64,000 nucleotides of DNA from Metabacillus indicus LMG 22858 (GCF_000708755.2 NZ_JGVU02000002.1:186001-250000), one strand, 5' to 3'. Shown: positions 45,901 to 54,086, counted from the first letter of the stretch. Notes: generated by a model from the letters alone, not told the origin. Program-made: numbers and translations.

Positions 45901-47279
45901 AGACAACTGTTCAAAATATTACGCTTAAGCCGTTCATCGGGTACCCGGGTGAGATCGGATATGATGACGGGACAGCTGAAAACGCCAGAGCATTTAATGC
46001 AGCAGGCAATGGCTGGGCTGTGAAAATGTCTCTTGCTGAAGGAAACGAGAGAGCGATGGTAACGGGCGGACTGTTCAGGTTCTGGGATACAGAATGGCCT
46101 GTACCTGGAGGCACTGAATTCCAGGTTGCCATTTACGATGCTTCAGGAACGGACGGTGCACCGGGCAAAAAGCTTGCCGGACCGATCAATGCAGAAGCGC
46201 TGCGCAACGGGGAATGGACAATGGTCAACTTGCTTGACCAGGGCGTAGTTGTGGATGGCGATTTCTATATGGTTTACATTCAAACGAAAGCAAACCCTAA
46301 TTCGCCTGGGCTTGCAACAGATGAAGATGGCGAAAATGCCGGACGCAGCTGGCAGATGGTCAGCGGAGCCTGGTCACCTTCACCTGCTGAAGAAGGAAAC
46401 TACATGATCAGGGCGATTGTGGACTATGAAGTGACTGCTCCGGAAATTACCTCACCTAAAGACGGTTCTTTCACAAACAAAGAAACGGCTGTTGTAGAGG
46501 GTAAAGCATCACCGACAACCACTGTTCATATTTACAATGGAGAAACAGAGGCAGCTTCTGTGCAAGCTACAGAAACCGGCACATTCCGGGCAGAAGTCAT
46601 GCTGAATACAGGCGAAAATGTTCTGACTGCCAAGTCCAGCACAGATGCAGGCATGACAGATGCATCTAATGCAGTAAAAGTGACGCTGGACAAAACCAAA
46701 CCAGTATTCACCGTTGAAAATCCTAAAGACGGACAAAAGCTGAACACGGAAGCATTAACGGTCAGCGGAACCGTTGCAGATGATAATCTGGACTGGATAA
46801 AAGTTAATGGACAAAAAGCTGCTGTCAAGGACGGCAAATTCTCTAAACGGATTCTGCTTGAAAACGGAGAGAATGTAATAACCGTTCTTGCAGCAGACAA
46901 AGCAGGAAACCGTTTGAAGAAAACCGTTAAAGTATATGTGAAATATGATGCACCGGTCATTGAAAATCTAAAACCTGCCGAGGATAAATACATCAAGTCA
47001 GGTGAAAGCGTGAAAATAGAATTTGACAGCGAAGAAGATCTGGATGCAACGTTCGTTCTTCATATGCCGCTTACAAACGCGCGCATCCAGAATGCAACAG
47101 AGCTTCCGCTGAGAGAAACATCACCAGGACATTACGAGGGCTATTATACGGCAACATCCAATATGAAAGCTGACGGTGCGAGAATCGAAGTCATTGGAAA
47201 AGATGACTTTGGCAACGAAACAAGAGCCGTCGCAGATGGCAAACTGTTTATAAACGGCAAAAAACCTGCAAACAAATAA
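42978..47279 (+). CDS. bpr: Bacillopeptidase F-like S8 serine protease
   Basis: A 1433-residue secreted subtilisin-family protease at the same place as B. subtilis bpr (ftsZ-bpr-spoIIGA). Order: signal peptide (1-30), I9-type propeptide (about 45-165), S8 catalytic domain with Asp217 (SIDTGVQ), His264 (DGHGTHV) and Ser442 (NGTSMAGPH), then an immunoglobulin-like segment, a MAM/jelly-roll-like domain (about 630-780), carboxypeptidase-regulatory-like repeats (about 835-990), a further beta domain and Ig-like repeats (about 1155-1320). The C-terminus lacks an LPxTG anchor. AAGGGGG precedes ATG 42978, and a terminator follows. Confidence 0.9.
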   Translation: MPKKFVKSLSFLSIMILLLTLLAPSVSIASTNVSTSVKNQKNITADKVSKKVAESFKKEEKVTFLIKLKEQVDTAKAAKNAAKAESKAVQSKYEKRSAVVSSLRAKAFETQHNLKTYLTKEEKAGNAKDIKSFYIVNGMAVTATKEVMEKVASFPEVDKVLPNEVRQLHKVKEKAAGKQTEANASPAATEWNINQVGAPAAWEMGIDGSGTVVASIDTGVQWDHPALKEKYRGYNPSAPNAPDHEFSWFDATANQEAPYDDDGHGTHVTGTMVGAEPNGNNQIGVAPGAKWIAVKAFTANGGTDADLLEAGEWILAPKDAAGNPHPEMAPDVVNNSWGGGSGLDEWYRPMVNAWRAADIFPEFSAGNTTLFNPGGPGSIANPANYPESFATGATDINNQLGSFSLQGPSPYNETKPDISAPGVNIRSSVPGGVYEGGWNGTSMAGPHVSAVAALLRQVDSSITVEEIENVLTTTATPLTDSTFTNSPNNGYGHGLVNAYDAVSSLMTGLGKVKGQVAKEGEDAEAPVMEHTGPAEAFAGMNLPLIVNVSDNISVTNVFLHYQSNGGQWQTAEAARVSGDFLDGNYEAVIPGEALEEGTLVYKWKAVDFGANEVVSEEYEIAVQPGITTGYEQDFESGAAGWTSYGVKNSWEHGAPVNGPGNAASGENVFATNLDGDYENGANMNLLMPPIDLPAEGAAFLQFKQWHELENRYDYGHVFVSTDQETWTQALRVNGVTENWMDGQVDLSGYAGERIYVAFNVTSDGSVVKDGWYIDDVKLSDTPIEIQNKASLGVEGKSATADKASKEKKEKVYPNKIKPAPFTAAKGSTDHAQPAALPMRAEVSIVETGRSTYSSLQDGSYEIVHGAGEFTLQAEAYGFATETMPITIENDGITEANFVLEELPQGTVSGVVTNEATGEPVANATLLLVEDAAITPVQTNEQGEYSIEAYEGDYTLKAMAPSYYAKDTSITIDAEQTTVQNITLKPFIGYPGEIGYDDGTAENARAFNAAGNGWAVKMSLAEGNERAMVTGGLFRFWDTEWPVPGGTEFQVAIYDASGTDGAPGKKLAGPINAEALRNGEWTMVNLLDQGVVVDGDFYMVYIQTKANPNSPGLATDEDGENAGRSWQMVSGAWSPSPAEEGNYMIRAIVDYEVTAPEITSPKDGSFTNKETAVVEGKASPTTTVHIYNGETEAASVQATETGTFRAEVMLNTGENVLTAKSSTDAGMTDASNAVKVTLDKTKPVFTVENPKDGQKLNTEALTVSGTVADDNLDWIKVNGQKAAVKDGKFSKRILLENGENVITVLAADKAGNRLKKTVKVYVKYDAPVIENLKPAEDKYIKSGESVKIEFDSEEDLDATFVLHMPLTNARIQNATELPLRETSPGHYEGYYTATSNMKADGARIEVIGKDDFGNETRAVADGKLFINGKKPANK

Positions 47280-47288
47280 GCTCACAAA

Positions 47289-47326
47289 GAACTCTCATTC
47301 CGGTTGCGGAATGAGAGTTTTTGTTT
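47289..47326 (+). terminator. Terminator of bpr
   Basis: A 12-bp perfect stem (ACTCTCATTCCG 47291-47302 with CGGAATGAGAGT 47307-47318), loop GTTG, then a T-rich tail. Confidence 0.9.
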
Positions 47327-47495
47327 TTAAAAAGGCTCTTTTCGCAGCTATTGTTGTTTTACTGTGAATCCCTAAAACTATAGTGGAGCGGAAAAGAACA
47401 GGTCCGATTGCAAAAACAACACTCTATGCGAAAACAGCCTTGATAATCAAAGCTGATTTGCATACAGAATCTCTTATGCCAATCCACTCTTTTCC

Positions 47496-47582
47496 ATCGA
47501 CAAATAGCAGCGATATCTATCAAAAATACTCTATATTATCGGCAGTAACTGACAGACTTCACCTGCTGGGCTCAGCTATACT
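47496..47582 (+). promoter_or_regulatory. spoIIG promoter with Spo0A boxes and a 22-bp spacer
   Basis: CTGACA (47549-47554) and TATACT (47577-47582) are separated by 22 bases, the abnormal spacing known for the Spo0A-activated spoIIG promoter of B. subtilis. Spo0A-box-like sites (TGNCGAA) occur on the minus strand at about 47496-47505 (TTTGTCGAT) and 47538-47544 (TGCCGAT), near -90 and -50 of the predicted start. The region between the bpr terminator and spoIIGA holds no other feature. Confidence 0.7.
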
Positions 47583-47651
47583 ATTACTATCCAATCGGAC
47601 AGCGCCCTTATTTTTTCTTAGATGTGAAAACCTCAGGGGAAGGAGTTTAAC

Positions 47652-48581
47652 GTGGCCATATATTTGGATGTCATCTGGTTTTTGAATTTTTCTTTTGATC
47701 TTTTCCTGCTGCTTTTGACGGCTATATTGCTGAAGCAGAAACTGATGAAGATCAGGATTTTGATTGGAGCCTTGATTGGATCTGGCATCGTTGTCCTTCT
47801 GTTCACACCTTTTGCACCCATTGCAACGCATCCTTTAGGCAAATTATCCGTTTCTGTCTTTATGATTTTGGCAGCCTTTGGTTTTAAGAGGTTTAAGTAC
47901 TTCGCCAAGTGTCTGCTTACTTTTTATTTCGTTACTTTTATGGTAGGCGGGGCCATGATGGGGGCCCATTATTTTATTCAGACGGAAATCGGATTTGCAG
48001 ACGGAATTTTAATGACAAACTCAGGAGGTTTCGGCGATCCAGTCAGCTGGCTGTTTGTCATCGCCGGCTTTCCTGCAGCCTGGTATTTTTCAAGAAAGAG
48101 GCTCGATGATCTTGAAATGAAAAAGATTCAATATGACATGATCGTCTCGGTTTACGTCAGGATTGGTGAAGCATCGTTTACACTGAAGGGCCTGATTGAC
48201 AGCGGAAATCAGCTTTATGATCCCATCTCAAAGTCCCCGGTCATGATTGCAGATGCCAATAAGCTGAAAGGGCATCTTCCGGATGCGCTGCTTGATATAG
48301 CGCTTCAGGAAGATGTGATGACGGCTCTAACCGCGTCAAGTGAATCTCATTCTATGGATAACAGAGTAAGAATTATTCCGTTTCGAGTCGTTGGAAAATC
48401 AAATCAGTTTTTAATCGGTTTAAAACCGGATGAGGTCATCGTGACAACAAAAGATGAAACGATTCTTGCTTCAAAAACGATTATCGGGCTGAACCGAACA
48501 AGCCTGTCGCCTGAAGGGGAATATGACTGCATTGTTCATCCGAAAATGCTTCAGAGCGGAGCCGTGCAGGACGTTTCATAA
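47652..48581 (+). CDS. spoIIGA: Pro-sigma-E processing peptidase SpoIIGA
   Basis: A 309-residue membrane aspartic protease that cleaves pro-SigE when triggered by SpoIIR from the forespore. The N-terminal ~155 residues contain about five transmembrane helices ('AIYLDVIWFLNFSFDLFLLLLTAIL' first). The cytoplasmic C-terminal domain has the catalytic motif LKGLIDSGNQL with Asp183, as in B. subtilis. The GTG start at 47652 follows GGGGAAGGAG. A 52-bp repeat array directly abuts the stop codon, separating it from sigE. Confidence 0.95.
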   Translation: MAIYLDVIWFLNFSFDLFLLLLTAILLKQKLMKIRILIGALIGSGIVVLLFTPFAPIATHPLGKLSVSVFMILAAFGFKRFKYFAKCLLTFYFVTFMVGGAMMGAHYFIQTEIGFADGILMTNSGGFGDPVSWLFVIAGFPAAWYFSRKRLDDLEMKKIQYDMIVSVYVRIGEASFTLKGLIDSGNQLYDPISKSPVMIADANKLKGHLPDALLDIALQEDVMTALTASSESHSMDNRVRIIPFRVVGKSNQFLIGLKPDEVIVTTKDETILASKTIIGLNRTSLSPEGEYDCIVHPKMLQSGAVQDVS

Positions 48582-48761
48582 CGGTTTTTCCGAACGCAGT
48601 GACAAGTGCCACCAAAACAAAATTCCAACCGCTTGATGGTACCGAACTCAGGTATAAGTGCCATCAAAACAGAATTTCAACCGCTTGATGGTCCCGAACG
48701 CACCGATAAGTGCCATCAAACCAAAATCTCACCCGTTTGATGGTTCTGAACACAGCGATAT
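48582..48761. repeat. 52-bp tandem repeat array B (three full copies and a 3' half copy)
   Basis: GTGCC starts units at 48606, 48658 and 48710, an exact 52-bp period. The preceding half unit 48582-48605 begins at the first base after the spoIIGA stop. Each full unit holds a dyad, CCATCAA in the left part and TTGATGG in the right (the first copy has CCACCAA). A trailing GAACGCANCGAT block is also conserved. No T-run follows the hairpins. The array sits inside the spoIIGA-sigE operon, so it should be transcribed. Confidence 0.88.
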
Positions 48762-48815
48762 CGTTATCCTGTAGTAGTGTACTCAGCTGTAAAGGAAAAT
48801 AGAAGGGAGAGAATC

Positions 48816-49535
48816 ATGAAAAAACTAAAATTGCAGATTACGTATCTCTGGTATAAATTACTGATGAAGCTGGGCCTGAAAACAGATGAAATCCACTATA
48901 TTGGAGGAAGCGAAGCACTGCCGCCCCCGCTTACAAAGGATGAAGAAGAAGTCCTTCTGAAAAAACTGCCGGGAGGCGATCAGGCGGCACGCTCCATTCT
49001 GATTGAAAGAAATTTAAGGCTTGTCGTCTATATTGCCAGAAAGTTTGAGAATACAGGCATTAACATTGAAGATTTGATCAGCATCGGAACAATTGGACTG
49101 ATCAAAGCTGTCAACACCTTCAATCCGGAAAAGAAAATCAAGCTTGCAACCTATGCATCACGATGCATCGAGAATGAAATCCTGATGTATCTGAGAAGAA
49201 ACAACAAGATCCGGTCTGAAGTTTCATTTGATGAACCATTGAATATCGACTGGGACGGAAACGAGCTGCTGCTGTCGGATGTTCTCGGAACCGAGGAGGA
49301 CATCATCACAAAAGATCTTGAAGCCAATGTGGACCGCAAACTTCTCCTTAAAGCTCTTCAGCAGCTGAATGACCGGGAAAAGCAGATCATGGAACTGCGT
49401 TTTGGCCTTCAGGGAGGAGAAGAAAAAACGCAGAAAGATGTCGCGGATATGCTTGGGATCTCCCAGTCTTACATATCCAGGCTTGAGAAGAGAATTATCA
49501 AAAGATTGCGCAAAGAATTCAATAAAATGGTCTAA
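48816..49535 (+). CDS. sigE: RNA polymerase sporulation sigma factor pro-sigma-E
   Basis: A 239-residue sigma-70 family factor of the early mother cell. The first ~28 residues ([20 protein letters not shown]) are the amphipathic pro-sequence removed by SpoIIGA. Region 2 has '[35 protein letters not shown]' and '[20 protein letters not shown]', and region 4 '[24 protein letters not shown]'. ATG 48816 follows GAAGGGAGAG. It lies 234 bases after spoIIGA because of the repeat array. Confidence 0.96.
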   Translation: MKKLKLQITYLWYKLLMKLGLKTDEIHYIGGSEALPPPLTKDEEEVLLKKLPGGDQAARSILIERNLRLVVYIARKFENTGINIEDLISIGTIGLIKAVNTFNPEKKIKLATYASRCIENEILMYLRRNNKIRSEVSFDEPLNIDWDGNELLLSDVLGTEEDIITKDLEANVDRKLLLKALQQLNDREKQIMELRFGLQGGEEKTQKDVADMLGISQSYISRLEKRIIKRLRKEFNKMV

Positions 49536-49611
49536 AAAAATATTATCCGCCGAATTTCCAGTTCCTGTATGCTTCGGAGTCACTTTCGTGATTTTTGGCT
49601 TTTGGACATGT

Positions 49612-49640
49612 GCATATTTTTCCCACCTAAGGAGATACTT
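49612..49640 (+). promoter_or_regulatory. Sigma-F-type promoter of sigG
   Basis: GCATA (49612-49616), a 14-base spacer and GGAGATACTT (49631-49640) match the sigma-F consensus GywTA / GGnrAnAnTw at every defined position. It lies 36 bases before the sigG start, fitting forespore-specific transcription. Confidence 0.8.
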
Positions 49641-49676
49641 AACTCTGTACAGCAGCTCCTGTTAGGAGGGAAAGAT

Positions 49677-50456
49677 GTGGCAAGAAATAAAGTTGAAATA
49701 TGCGGAGTAGATACTTCCAAACTTCCAGTCCTGAAAAATGAGGAAATGAGAATCCTGTTCCGCGAGATGCAAAGCGGTAATTCGGATGCACGGGAAAAGC
49801 TCGTGAACGGGAATCTTCGCTTGGTTTTGAGCGTCATTCAGCGATTTAACAACCGCGGTGAGTTTGTCGATGACCTGTTTCAAGTTGGCTGTATTGGACT
49901 TATGAAATCCATTGATAATTTCGATCTTGGCCAGAATGTAAAATTTTCAACTTATGCTGTACCGATGATTATTGGAGAGATCAGGCGCTATCTGCGCGAT
50001 AACAATCCGATCCGGGTTTCCAGATCTCTTCGTGATATTGCCTACAAAGCTTTGCAGGTCAGGGAACAATTGATGAGCAAAACCTCAAGAGAACCGACAG
50101 CGGAAGAAATATCCCGGGTACTGGAAGTCCCGCATGAAGAAATCGTCTTTGCACTGGATGCCATCCAGGACCCGGTGTCGCTTTTTGAACCGATCTACAA
50201 CGATGGCGGAGATCCAATCTATGTCATGGATCAGCTCAGTGACGAAAAAAACCGCGATTCACACTGGATTGAAGAAATTGCTTTAAAAGAGGGAATGCGC
50301 AGGCTTAATGAGCGTGAAAAACTCATATTGAGAAAACGGTTCTTCCAGGGAAAAACCCAAATGGAAGTGGCGGAGGAAATCGGCATCTCACAAGCGCAGG
50401 TATCAAGGCTTGAAAAAGCTGCTATCAAACAAATGAATAAGAATATACAGAACTAG
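49677..50456 (+). CDS. sigG: RNA polymerase sporulation sigma factor G
   Basis: A 259-residue late forespore sigma factor. The N-terminus RNKVEICGVDTSKLPVL is the typical SigG start, including the Csfc/Gin-sensitive region; region 2 is 'VNGNLRLVLSVIQRFNNRGEFVDDLFQVGCIGLMKSI' and region 4 'TQMEVAEEIGISQAQVSRLEKAAI'. GTG 49677 follows TTAGGAGGG by six bases; upstream in-frame residues are not homologous. It is downstream of sigE as in other Bacilli, with its own sigma-F promoter and a terminator. Confidence 0.96.
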   Translation: MARNKVEICGVDTSKLPVLKNEEMRILFREMQSGNSDAREKLVNGNLRLVLSVIQRFNNRGEFVDDLFQVGCIGLMKSIDNFDLGQNVKFSTYAVPMIIGEIRRYLRDNNPIRVSRSLRDIAYKALQVREQLMSKTSREPTAEEISRVLEVPHEEIVFALDAIQDPVSLFEPIYNDGGDPIYVMDQLSDEKNRDSHWIEEIALKEGMRRLNEREKLILRKRFFQGKTQMEVAEEIGISQAQVSRLEKAAIKQMNKNIQN

Positions 50457-50482
50457 AGCCGTCTTCAGACGGCTCTTTTTCA
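50454..50482 (+). terminator. Terminator of sigG
   Basis: GAGCCGT/ACGGCTC stem around CTTCAG followed by five T, overlapping the sigG stop. Confidence 0.8.
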
Positions 50483-50546
50483 TGAACTTGAGGGAATAGA
50501 ACGCTCACATTCATACATATAGTTAAGTAGACGGGGGGCGGATGCG

Positions 50547-50810
50547 ATGATGAATATATCTGAATTTCAGACTAAAGATGTTGTCAATGTTTCAGATGGA
50601 AAGAAGCTCGGAATGGTATCGGATTTTGATATAAATGTAACGACGGGAAAGATTCAGGCAGTCTTTATAAGCGGGCCTGGCAAAGTTCTCGGTTTTTTCG
50701 GCAAGGAGGAAGAAGTCATCGTACCGTGGAGGAACATTGTCAAAATCGGAGAAGATGTGATTTTAGTCCGTGTAAATAGGGAAATAGACCAAAACAGCGA
50801 ATTAATTTAA
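50547..50810 (+). CDS. ylmC: YlmC/YmxH-family sporulation protein (PRC-barrel)
   Basis: An 87-residue protein consisting of one PRC-barrel-like domain: 'QTKDVVNVSDGKKLGMVSDFDINVTTGKIQAVFISG' and 'EEEVIVPWRNIVKIGEDVILV'. It belongs to the YlmC/YmxH family, found in spore formers and of unknown function. ATG 50547 is followed at once by a second ATG; GGGGGGCGG lies upstream of both. In B. subtilis ylmA separates sigG from ylmC, but no ylmA is present here. Confidence 0.88.
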   Translation: MMNISEFQTKDVVNVSDGKKLGMVSDFDINVTTGKIQAVFISGPGKVLGFFGKEEEVIVPWRNIVKIGEDVILVRVNREIDQNSELI

Positions 50811-50897
50811 CAATCTTTCTGTCGGAATGGGAAAGATGTGGTAAAATATAGTCGTATATAAAATGCTTAGAACAGCAAACAGAAGGAATGATCATTT

Positions 50898-51737
50898 ATG
50901 ACTCAGAATCCGCTTAACCTTCAGCATGAGACATACTTAAACAGCCCGGACTGGGAACAATTAAATGAAGATCTCATTATCGGATTTACAACAAAAAACG
51001 GTGGAGTCTCAAGCGGTCACTTTCAGTCTCTGAATCTTGGTCTGCACGTACATGACAATCCCGAGAGTGTAACACAGAACAGGCAGATTATTGCATCAGC
51101 CGTGAAAGTGCCTCTTGAACAATGGGTTTATGCAGACCAGGTTCATGACAGCAGCATTTATAAAGCACGCAGGGAAGACCGTTCAAAAGGGACAATGAAT
51201 TATGCTTCGGCTGTTCCGGAAACAGACGGCCTTTACACAGATGAAGAAGACCTGATGCTTTCGCTCTGCTACGCAGACTGTGTGCCTCTTTTCTTCTATG
51301 AACCTGAAAAAAGGCTGGTCGGCACTGCTCATGCAGGCTGGAAAGGTTCAGTCCTTGATATCGGGGGCAAAATGGCCAGAACGTGGACTAAGAACGAAGG
51401 CGTCCCGGCAAAATCCATTTACGCCATCATCGGACCATCCATCGGACCTTGCTGCTATACAGTTGATGATTATGTCATTGATAGAGTAAACAAAGCGCTG
51501 TCTAAAGATTTCCCTTCTCCATATGAAGAGGTGTCTGCCGGGCAGTATTCGCTTGACTTAAAGCTGCTCAACAAATATTTGCTTTTGAAAGCAGGACTGA
51601 GTGAGTCCCGCATATTGACAAGTCCGCTTTGTACAAGCTGCGAATCTTCCCTGTTTTTTTCACACAGGAGAGATCAGGGCAAAACCGGAAGAATGGCTGG
51701 ATTTATCGGTTTAAAGGGGAGGCAAAAACAACTGTGA
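50898..51737 (+). CDS. pgeF: Peptidoglycan editing factor PgeF (laccase-domain protein YlmD)
   Basis: A 279-residue multicopper-polyphenol-oxidase/laccase-domain protein. The family metal-site residues appear in '[13 protein letters not shown]' (His), '[16 protein letters not shown]' (Cys) and '[19 protein letters not shown]' (His), with '[14 protein letters not shown]' further on. The E. coli homologue removes mis-incorporated Ser from UDP-MurNAc peptides; YlmD has been reported to act on purine nucleosides, so the exact substrate is debated. The stop overlaps the GTG start of ylmE. Confidence 0.9.
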   Translation: MTQNPLNLQHETYLNSPDWEQLNEDLIIGFTTKNGGVSSGHFQSLNLGLHVHDNPESVTQNRQIIASAVKVPLEQWVYADQVHDSSIYKARREDRSKGTMNYASAVPETDGLYTDEEDLMLSLCYADCVPLFFYEPEKRLVGTAHAGWKGSVLDIGGKMARTWTKNEGVPAKSIYAIIGPSIGPCCYTVDDYVIDRVNKALSKDFPSPYEEVSAGQYSLDLKLLNKYLLLKAGLSESRILTSPLCTSCESSLFFSHRRDQGKTGRMAGFIGLKGRQKQL

Positions 51738-52402
51738 GCGTGAAACAGAATTTAGAGGAAATACGTGCCAGAATTAAACATACATGCAGTAAAACAGACC
51801 GCAATCCGGATGAGATCAGCCTGATTGCCGTCACGAAATATGTCAGCATCGAACGGGCGAAAGAAGCTGTTGAAGCAGGCATTGCCCATCTTGGCGAAAA
51901 CAGAAACGAAGGTCTTGCCGAAAAACATGAAGCTATAGGCAACAGCGCTTCATGGCATTTTATCGGAACCCTTCAGACGAGAAAAGTAAAAGACATGATT
52001 GATAAAGCAGACTACATACATTCCCTGGACAGGCTTTCGCTAGCTAAAGAAATTGATAAACGGGCCGATGATAAAGTAAAGTGCTTCATTCAGGTGAATA
52101 CGTCGGGAGAAGAATCCAAGCATGGCATGACACCTGAGGAAGTTCTCCCATTTGTTAAGGAGCTTGAGAATTATCCGAACATTCTTGTCGTCGGGTTAAT
52201 GACTATGGCACCTAACACAGATGATGAACATGTATTGAGAGAATCCTTCAAAAGGCTCCGTACATTGCGCGGGGAAGTAACATCCCTTCATCTGCCGTAT
52301 GCACCTTGCAGTGAGCTTTCTATGGGAATGTCGAATGACTTTGAAATAGCGGTTGAAGAAGGCGCTACTTTCATCCGCATCGGCTCAGCCCTGGTTGGAT
52401 AA
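51734..52402 (+). CDS. ylmE: PLP homeostasis protein YlmE (YggS family)
   Basis: A 222-residue single-domain TIM-barrel protein that binds pyridoxal phosphate and keeps PLP and amino acid pools balanced. The PLP Lys is in '[16 protein letters not shown]' at about 34, '[15 protein letters not shown]' and '[13 protein letters not shown]' are signatures, and '[28 protein letters not shown]' binds the phosphate. GTG 51734 overlaps the ylmD stop (GTGA), with GGGGAGG about 11 bases upstream; GTG 51740 is a possible alternative. Confidence 0.92.
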   Translation: MSVKQNLEEIRARIKHTCSKTDRNPDEISLIAVTKYVSIERAKEAVEAGIAHLGENRNEGLAEKHEAIGNSASWHFIGTLQTRKVKDMIDKADYIHSLDRLSLAKEIDKRADDKVKCFIQVNTSGEESKHGMTPEEVLPFVKELENYPNILVVGLMTMAPNTDDEHVLRESFKRLRTLRGEVTSLHLPYAPCSELSMGMSNDFEIAVEEGATFIRIGSALVG

Positions 52403-52423
52403 GAAATCGGAGGTGTCACGTAC

Positions 52424-52864
52424 ATGAGTATTAAAAATAAGTTTAAAAGCTTTTTTGCCCTTGATGAGGAGGAATATGAATACGTTGAGCAGGAGAGGCA
52501 TCAGGACTATGATTACGAGGAAGAACAGCCGTTTACTCCAAAGCCGCAGCAGACCAAACAGAATGTTGTCAGTTTGCAAAGTGTTCAGAAATCATCTAAA
52601 GTGGTTTTATGCGAGCCGAGGGTATACGCCGAAGCACAGGATGTTGCCGATCAGCTGAAGAACAGACGGGCAGTTGTTGTCAATCTGCAGCGCATTCAGC
52701 ATGACCAGGCAAAGCGCATTGTAGACTTTTTAAGCGGAACTGTGTACGCTATAGGTGGAGACATTCAGAAAATAGGAGCGAATATTTTCCTGTGCACACC
52801 GGATAACGTTGATGTTGCAGGCTCGATTTCAGAAATTGTCTCGGAAGAAGATCAGAGGTGGTAA
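52424..52864 (+). CDS. sepF: Cell division protein SepF (YlmF)
   Basis: A 146-residue FtsZ-binding protein that forms rings and anchors the Z ring. N-terminal amphipathic membrane-binding helix ([10 protein letters not shown]), an acidic/Gln-rich linker (about 15-60), and the globular SepF domain ('[20 protein letters not shown]', '[36 protein letters not shown]'). GGAGGTGTC precedes ATG 52424. ylmG follows six bases after the stop. Confidence 0.95.
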   Translation: MSIKNKFKSFFALDEEEYEYVEQERHQDYDYEEEQPFTPKPQQTKQNVVSLQSVQKSSKVVLCEPRVYAEAQDVADQLKNRRAVVVNLQRIQHDQAKRIVDFLSGTVYAIGGDIQKIGANIFLCTPDNVDVAGSISEIVSEEDQRW

Positions 52865-52870
52865 AAATAA

Positions 52871-53134
52871 ATGGGCGTAGTAGCTGATGTTTTATTTACG
52901 TTGTTGCAGGTTTATTCTTATGCGATTATTATTTACATCTTGCTTTCATGGTTTCCGAATGCAAGAGAAAGCAGTTTCGGACAGCTGCTTGCTAAAATTG
53001 TAGAGCCGTACCTTGAACCTTTCCGCAGGTTTATTCCGCCGCTTGGCATGATTGACATCTCACCAATTGTTGCACTTCTTGCTCTGCGATTTGCAGGATA
53101 CGGGCTTAACTCGATTTTCACAATGATTGGATAA
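52871..53134 (+). CDS. ylmG: YlmG, YggT-family membrane protein
   Basis: An 87-residue protein with two transmembrane helices (about 5-25 and 62-82). The YggT signature 'LLSWFPNARESSFGQLLAKIVEPYLEPFRRFIPPLGMIDISPI' joins them. The family is linked to division and, in plastids, to nucleoid organisation; no biochemical activity is established. It is coupled to sepF. Confidence 0.92.
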   Translation: MGVVADVLFTLLQVYSYAIIIYILLSWFPNARESSFGQLLAKIVEPYLEPFRRFIPPLGMIDISPIVALLALRFAGYGLNSIFTMIG

Positions 53135-53142
53135 GATACAGG

Positions 53143-53178
53143 CGGTGCCGTACATAACGGCACTGTTTTCATTTTGGC
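53143..53178 (+). terminator. Hairpin after ylmG, possible weak terminator
   Basis: GTGCCGT (53145-53151) with ACGGCAC (53157-53163), loop ACATA, followed by an interrupted T tract. ylmH lies about 40 bases beyond. Confidence 0.5.
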
Positions 53179-53219
53179 ATCAATTTATAAGAGCTTAACG
53201 AAAAGGCTGGAAGATTAAT

Positions 53220-53990
53220 ATGGACCACATTTATCAGCACTTCAGACAGGAAGAACGGCATTTTATCGATCAGGCTTCAGAATGGAAAGAAAGTGTCATG
53301 AACAGCTATGCTCCAAAATTGACGGATTTTCTTGACCCGAGAGAGCAGGAAATGGTTAAAGCAGTCGTCGGATCAAGCACCGATGTGTGTCTTCAGTTTT
53401 CGGGAGAGAATATGGAACGAAAACGGGCTTTGCTTTATCCGGACTACTTTGTTCCTTCCCATGAGGATTTCCAGCTTTCCCTGCTTGAAATCGGATATCC
53501 GTCTAAGTTTGTTAGCATCGAACACCGGCAAGTACTGGGTGCTTTAATGTCACTCGGGCTCAAACGGTCAAAATTCGGCGATCTGCTGTTTTCCGGCGAC
53601 CGGATACAGCTGGTTGCTGCAAAAGAAACAGAATCTTTTCTTTTGATGAATCTGACTGAAATCGGCCGGGCAAAAGTTTCGCTGAGCGCACTTGACTGGA
53701 GTGAGCGCATCCTCCATGTGGAAGAAATGCTGGAAAAAACAGCGACCGTCAGTTCCTTAAGGCTTGATGCTGTTGCAGCATCTGTTTATAACATTTCCCG
53801 GCAAAAAATCGGCGCGCTAGTTCAGACGGGTTATGTGAAAGTAAACTTTCGGGTCATCGAGCAGCCGTCATTTGAATGCAGAGAGGGAGACACGCTTTCT
53901 GTCAGAGGCCACGGCAGATCCAAAATCTTGTCGATTGATGGCAGAACAAAGAAAGATAAGTGGAAAATCTCATACGGCATTCAAAAATAA
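53220..53990 (+). CDS. ylmH: YlmH, S4-domain RNA-binding protein
   Basis: A 256-residue protein with an N-terminal alpha/beta region and a C-terminal S4 RNA-binding domain at about 180-240 ('SSLRLDAVAASVYNISRQKIGALVQTGYVKVNFRVIEQPSFECREGDTLSVRGHGR'). Homologues bind stalled 50S-peptidyl-tRNA complexes in ribosome rescue. In B. subtilis it lies between ylmG and divIVA, as here. The ribosome site is weak. Confidence 0.92.
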   Translation: MDHIYQHFRQEERHFIDQASEWKESVMNSYAPKLTDFLDPREQEMVKAVVGSSTDVCLQFSGENMERKRALLYPDYFVPSHEDFQLSLLEIGYPSKFVSIEHRQVLGALMSLGLKRSKFGDLLFSGDRIQLVAAKETESFLLMNLTEIGRAKVSLSALDWSERILHVEEMLEKTATVSSLRLDAVAASVYNISRQKIGALVQTGYVKVNFRVIEQPSFECREGDTLSVRGHGRSKILSIDGRTKKDKWKISYGIQK

Positions 53991-54086
53991 ATTTGGGGAA
54001 ATAGAAGGATTTTTGCCTTTTCTGTCAAAATATGAATTATACTTGAAGAAAGATCGAATGATCAATACATACTGGAGGTGGCAGAA

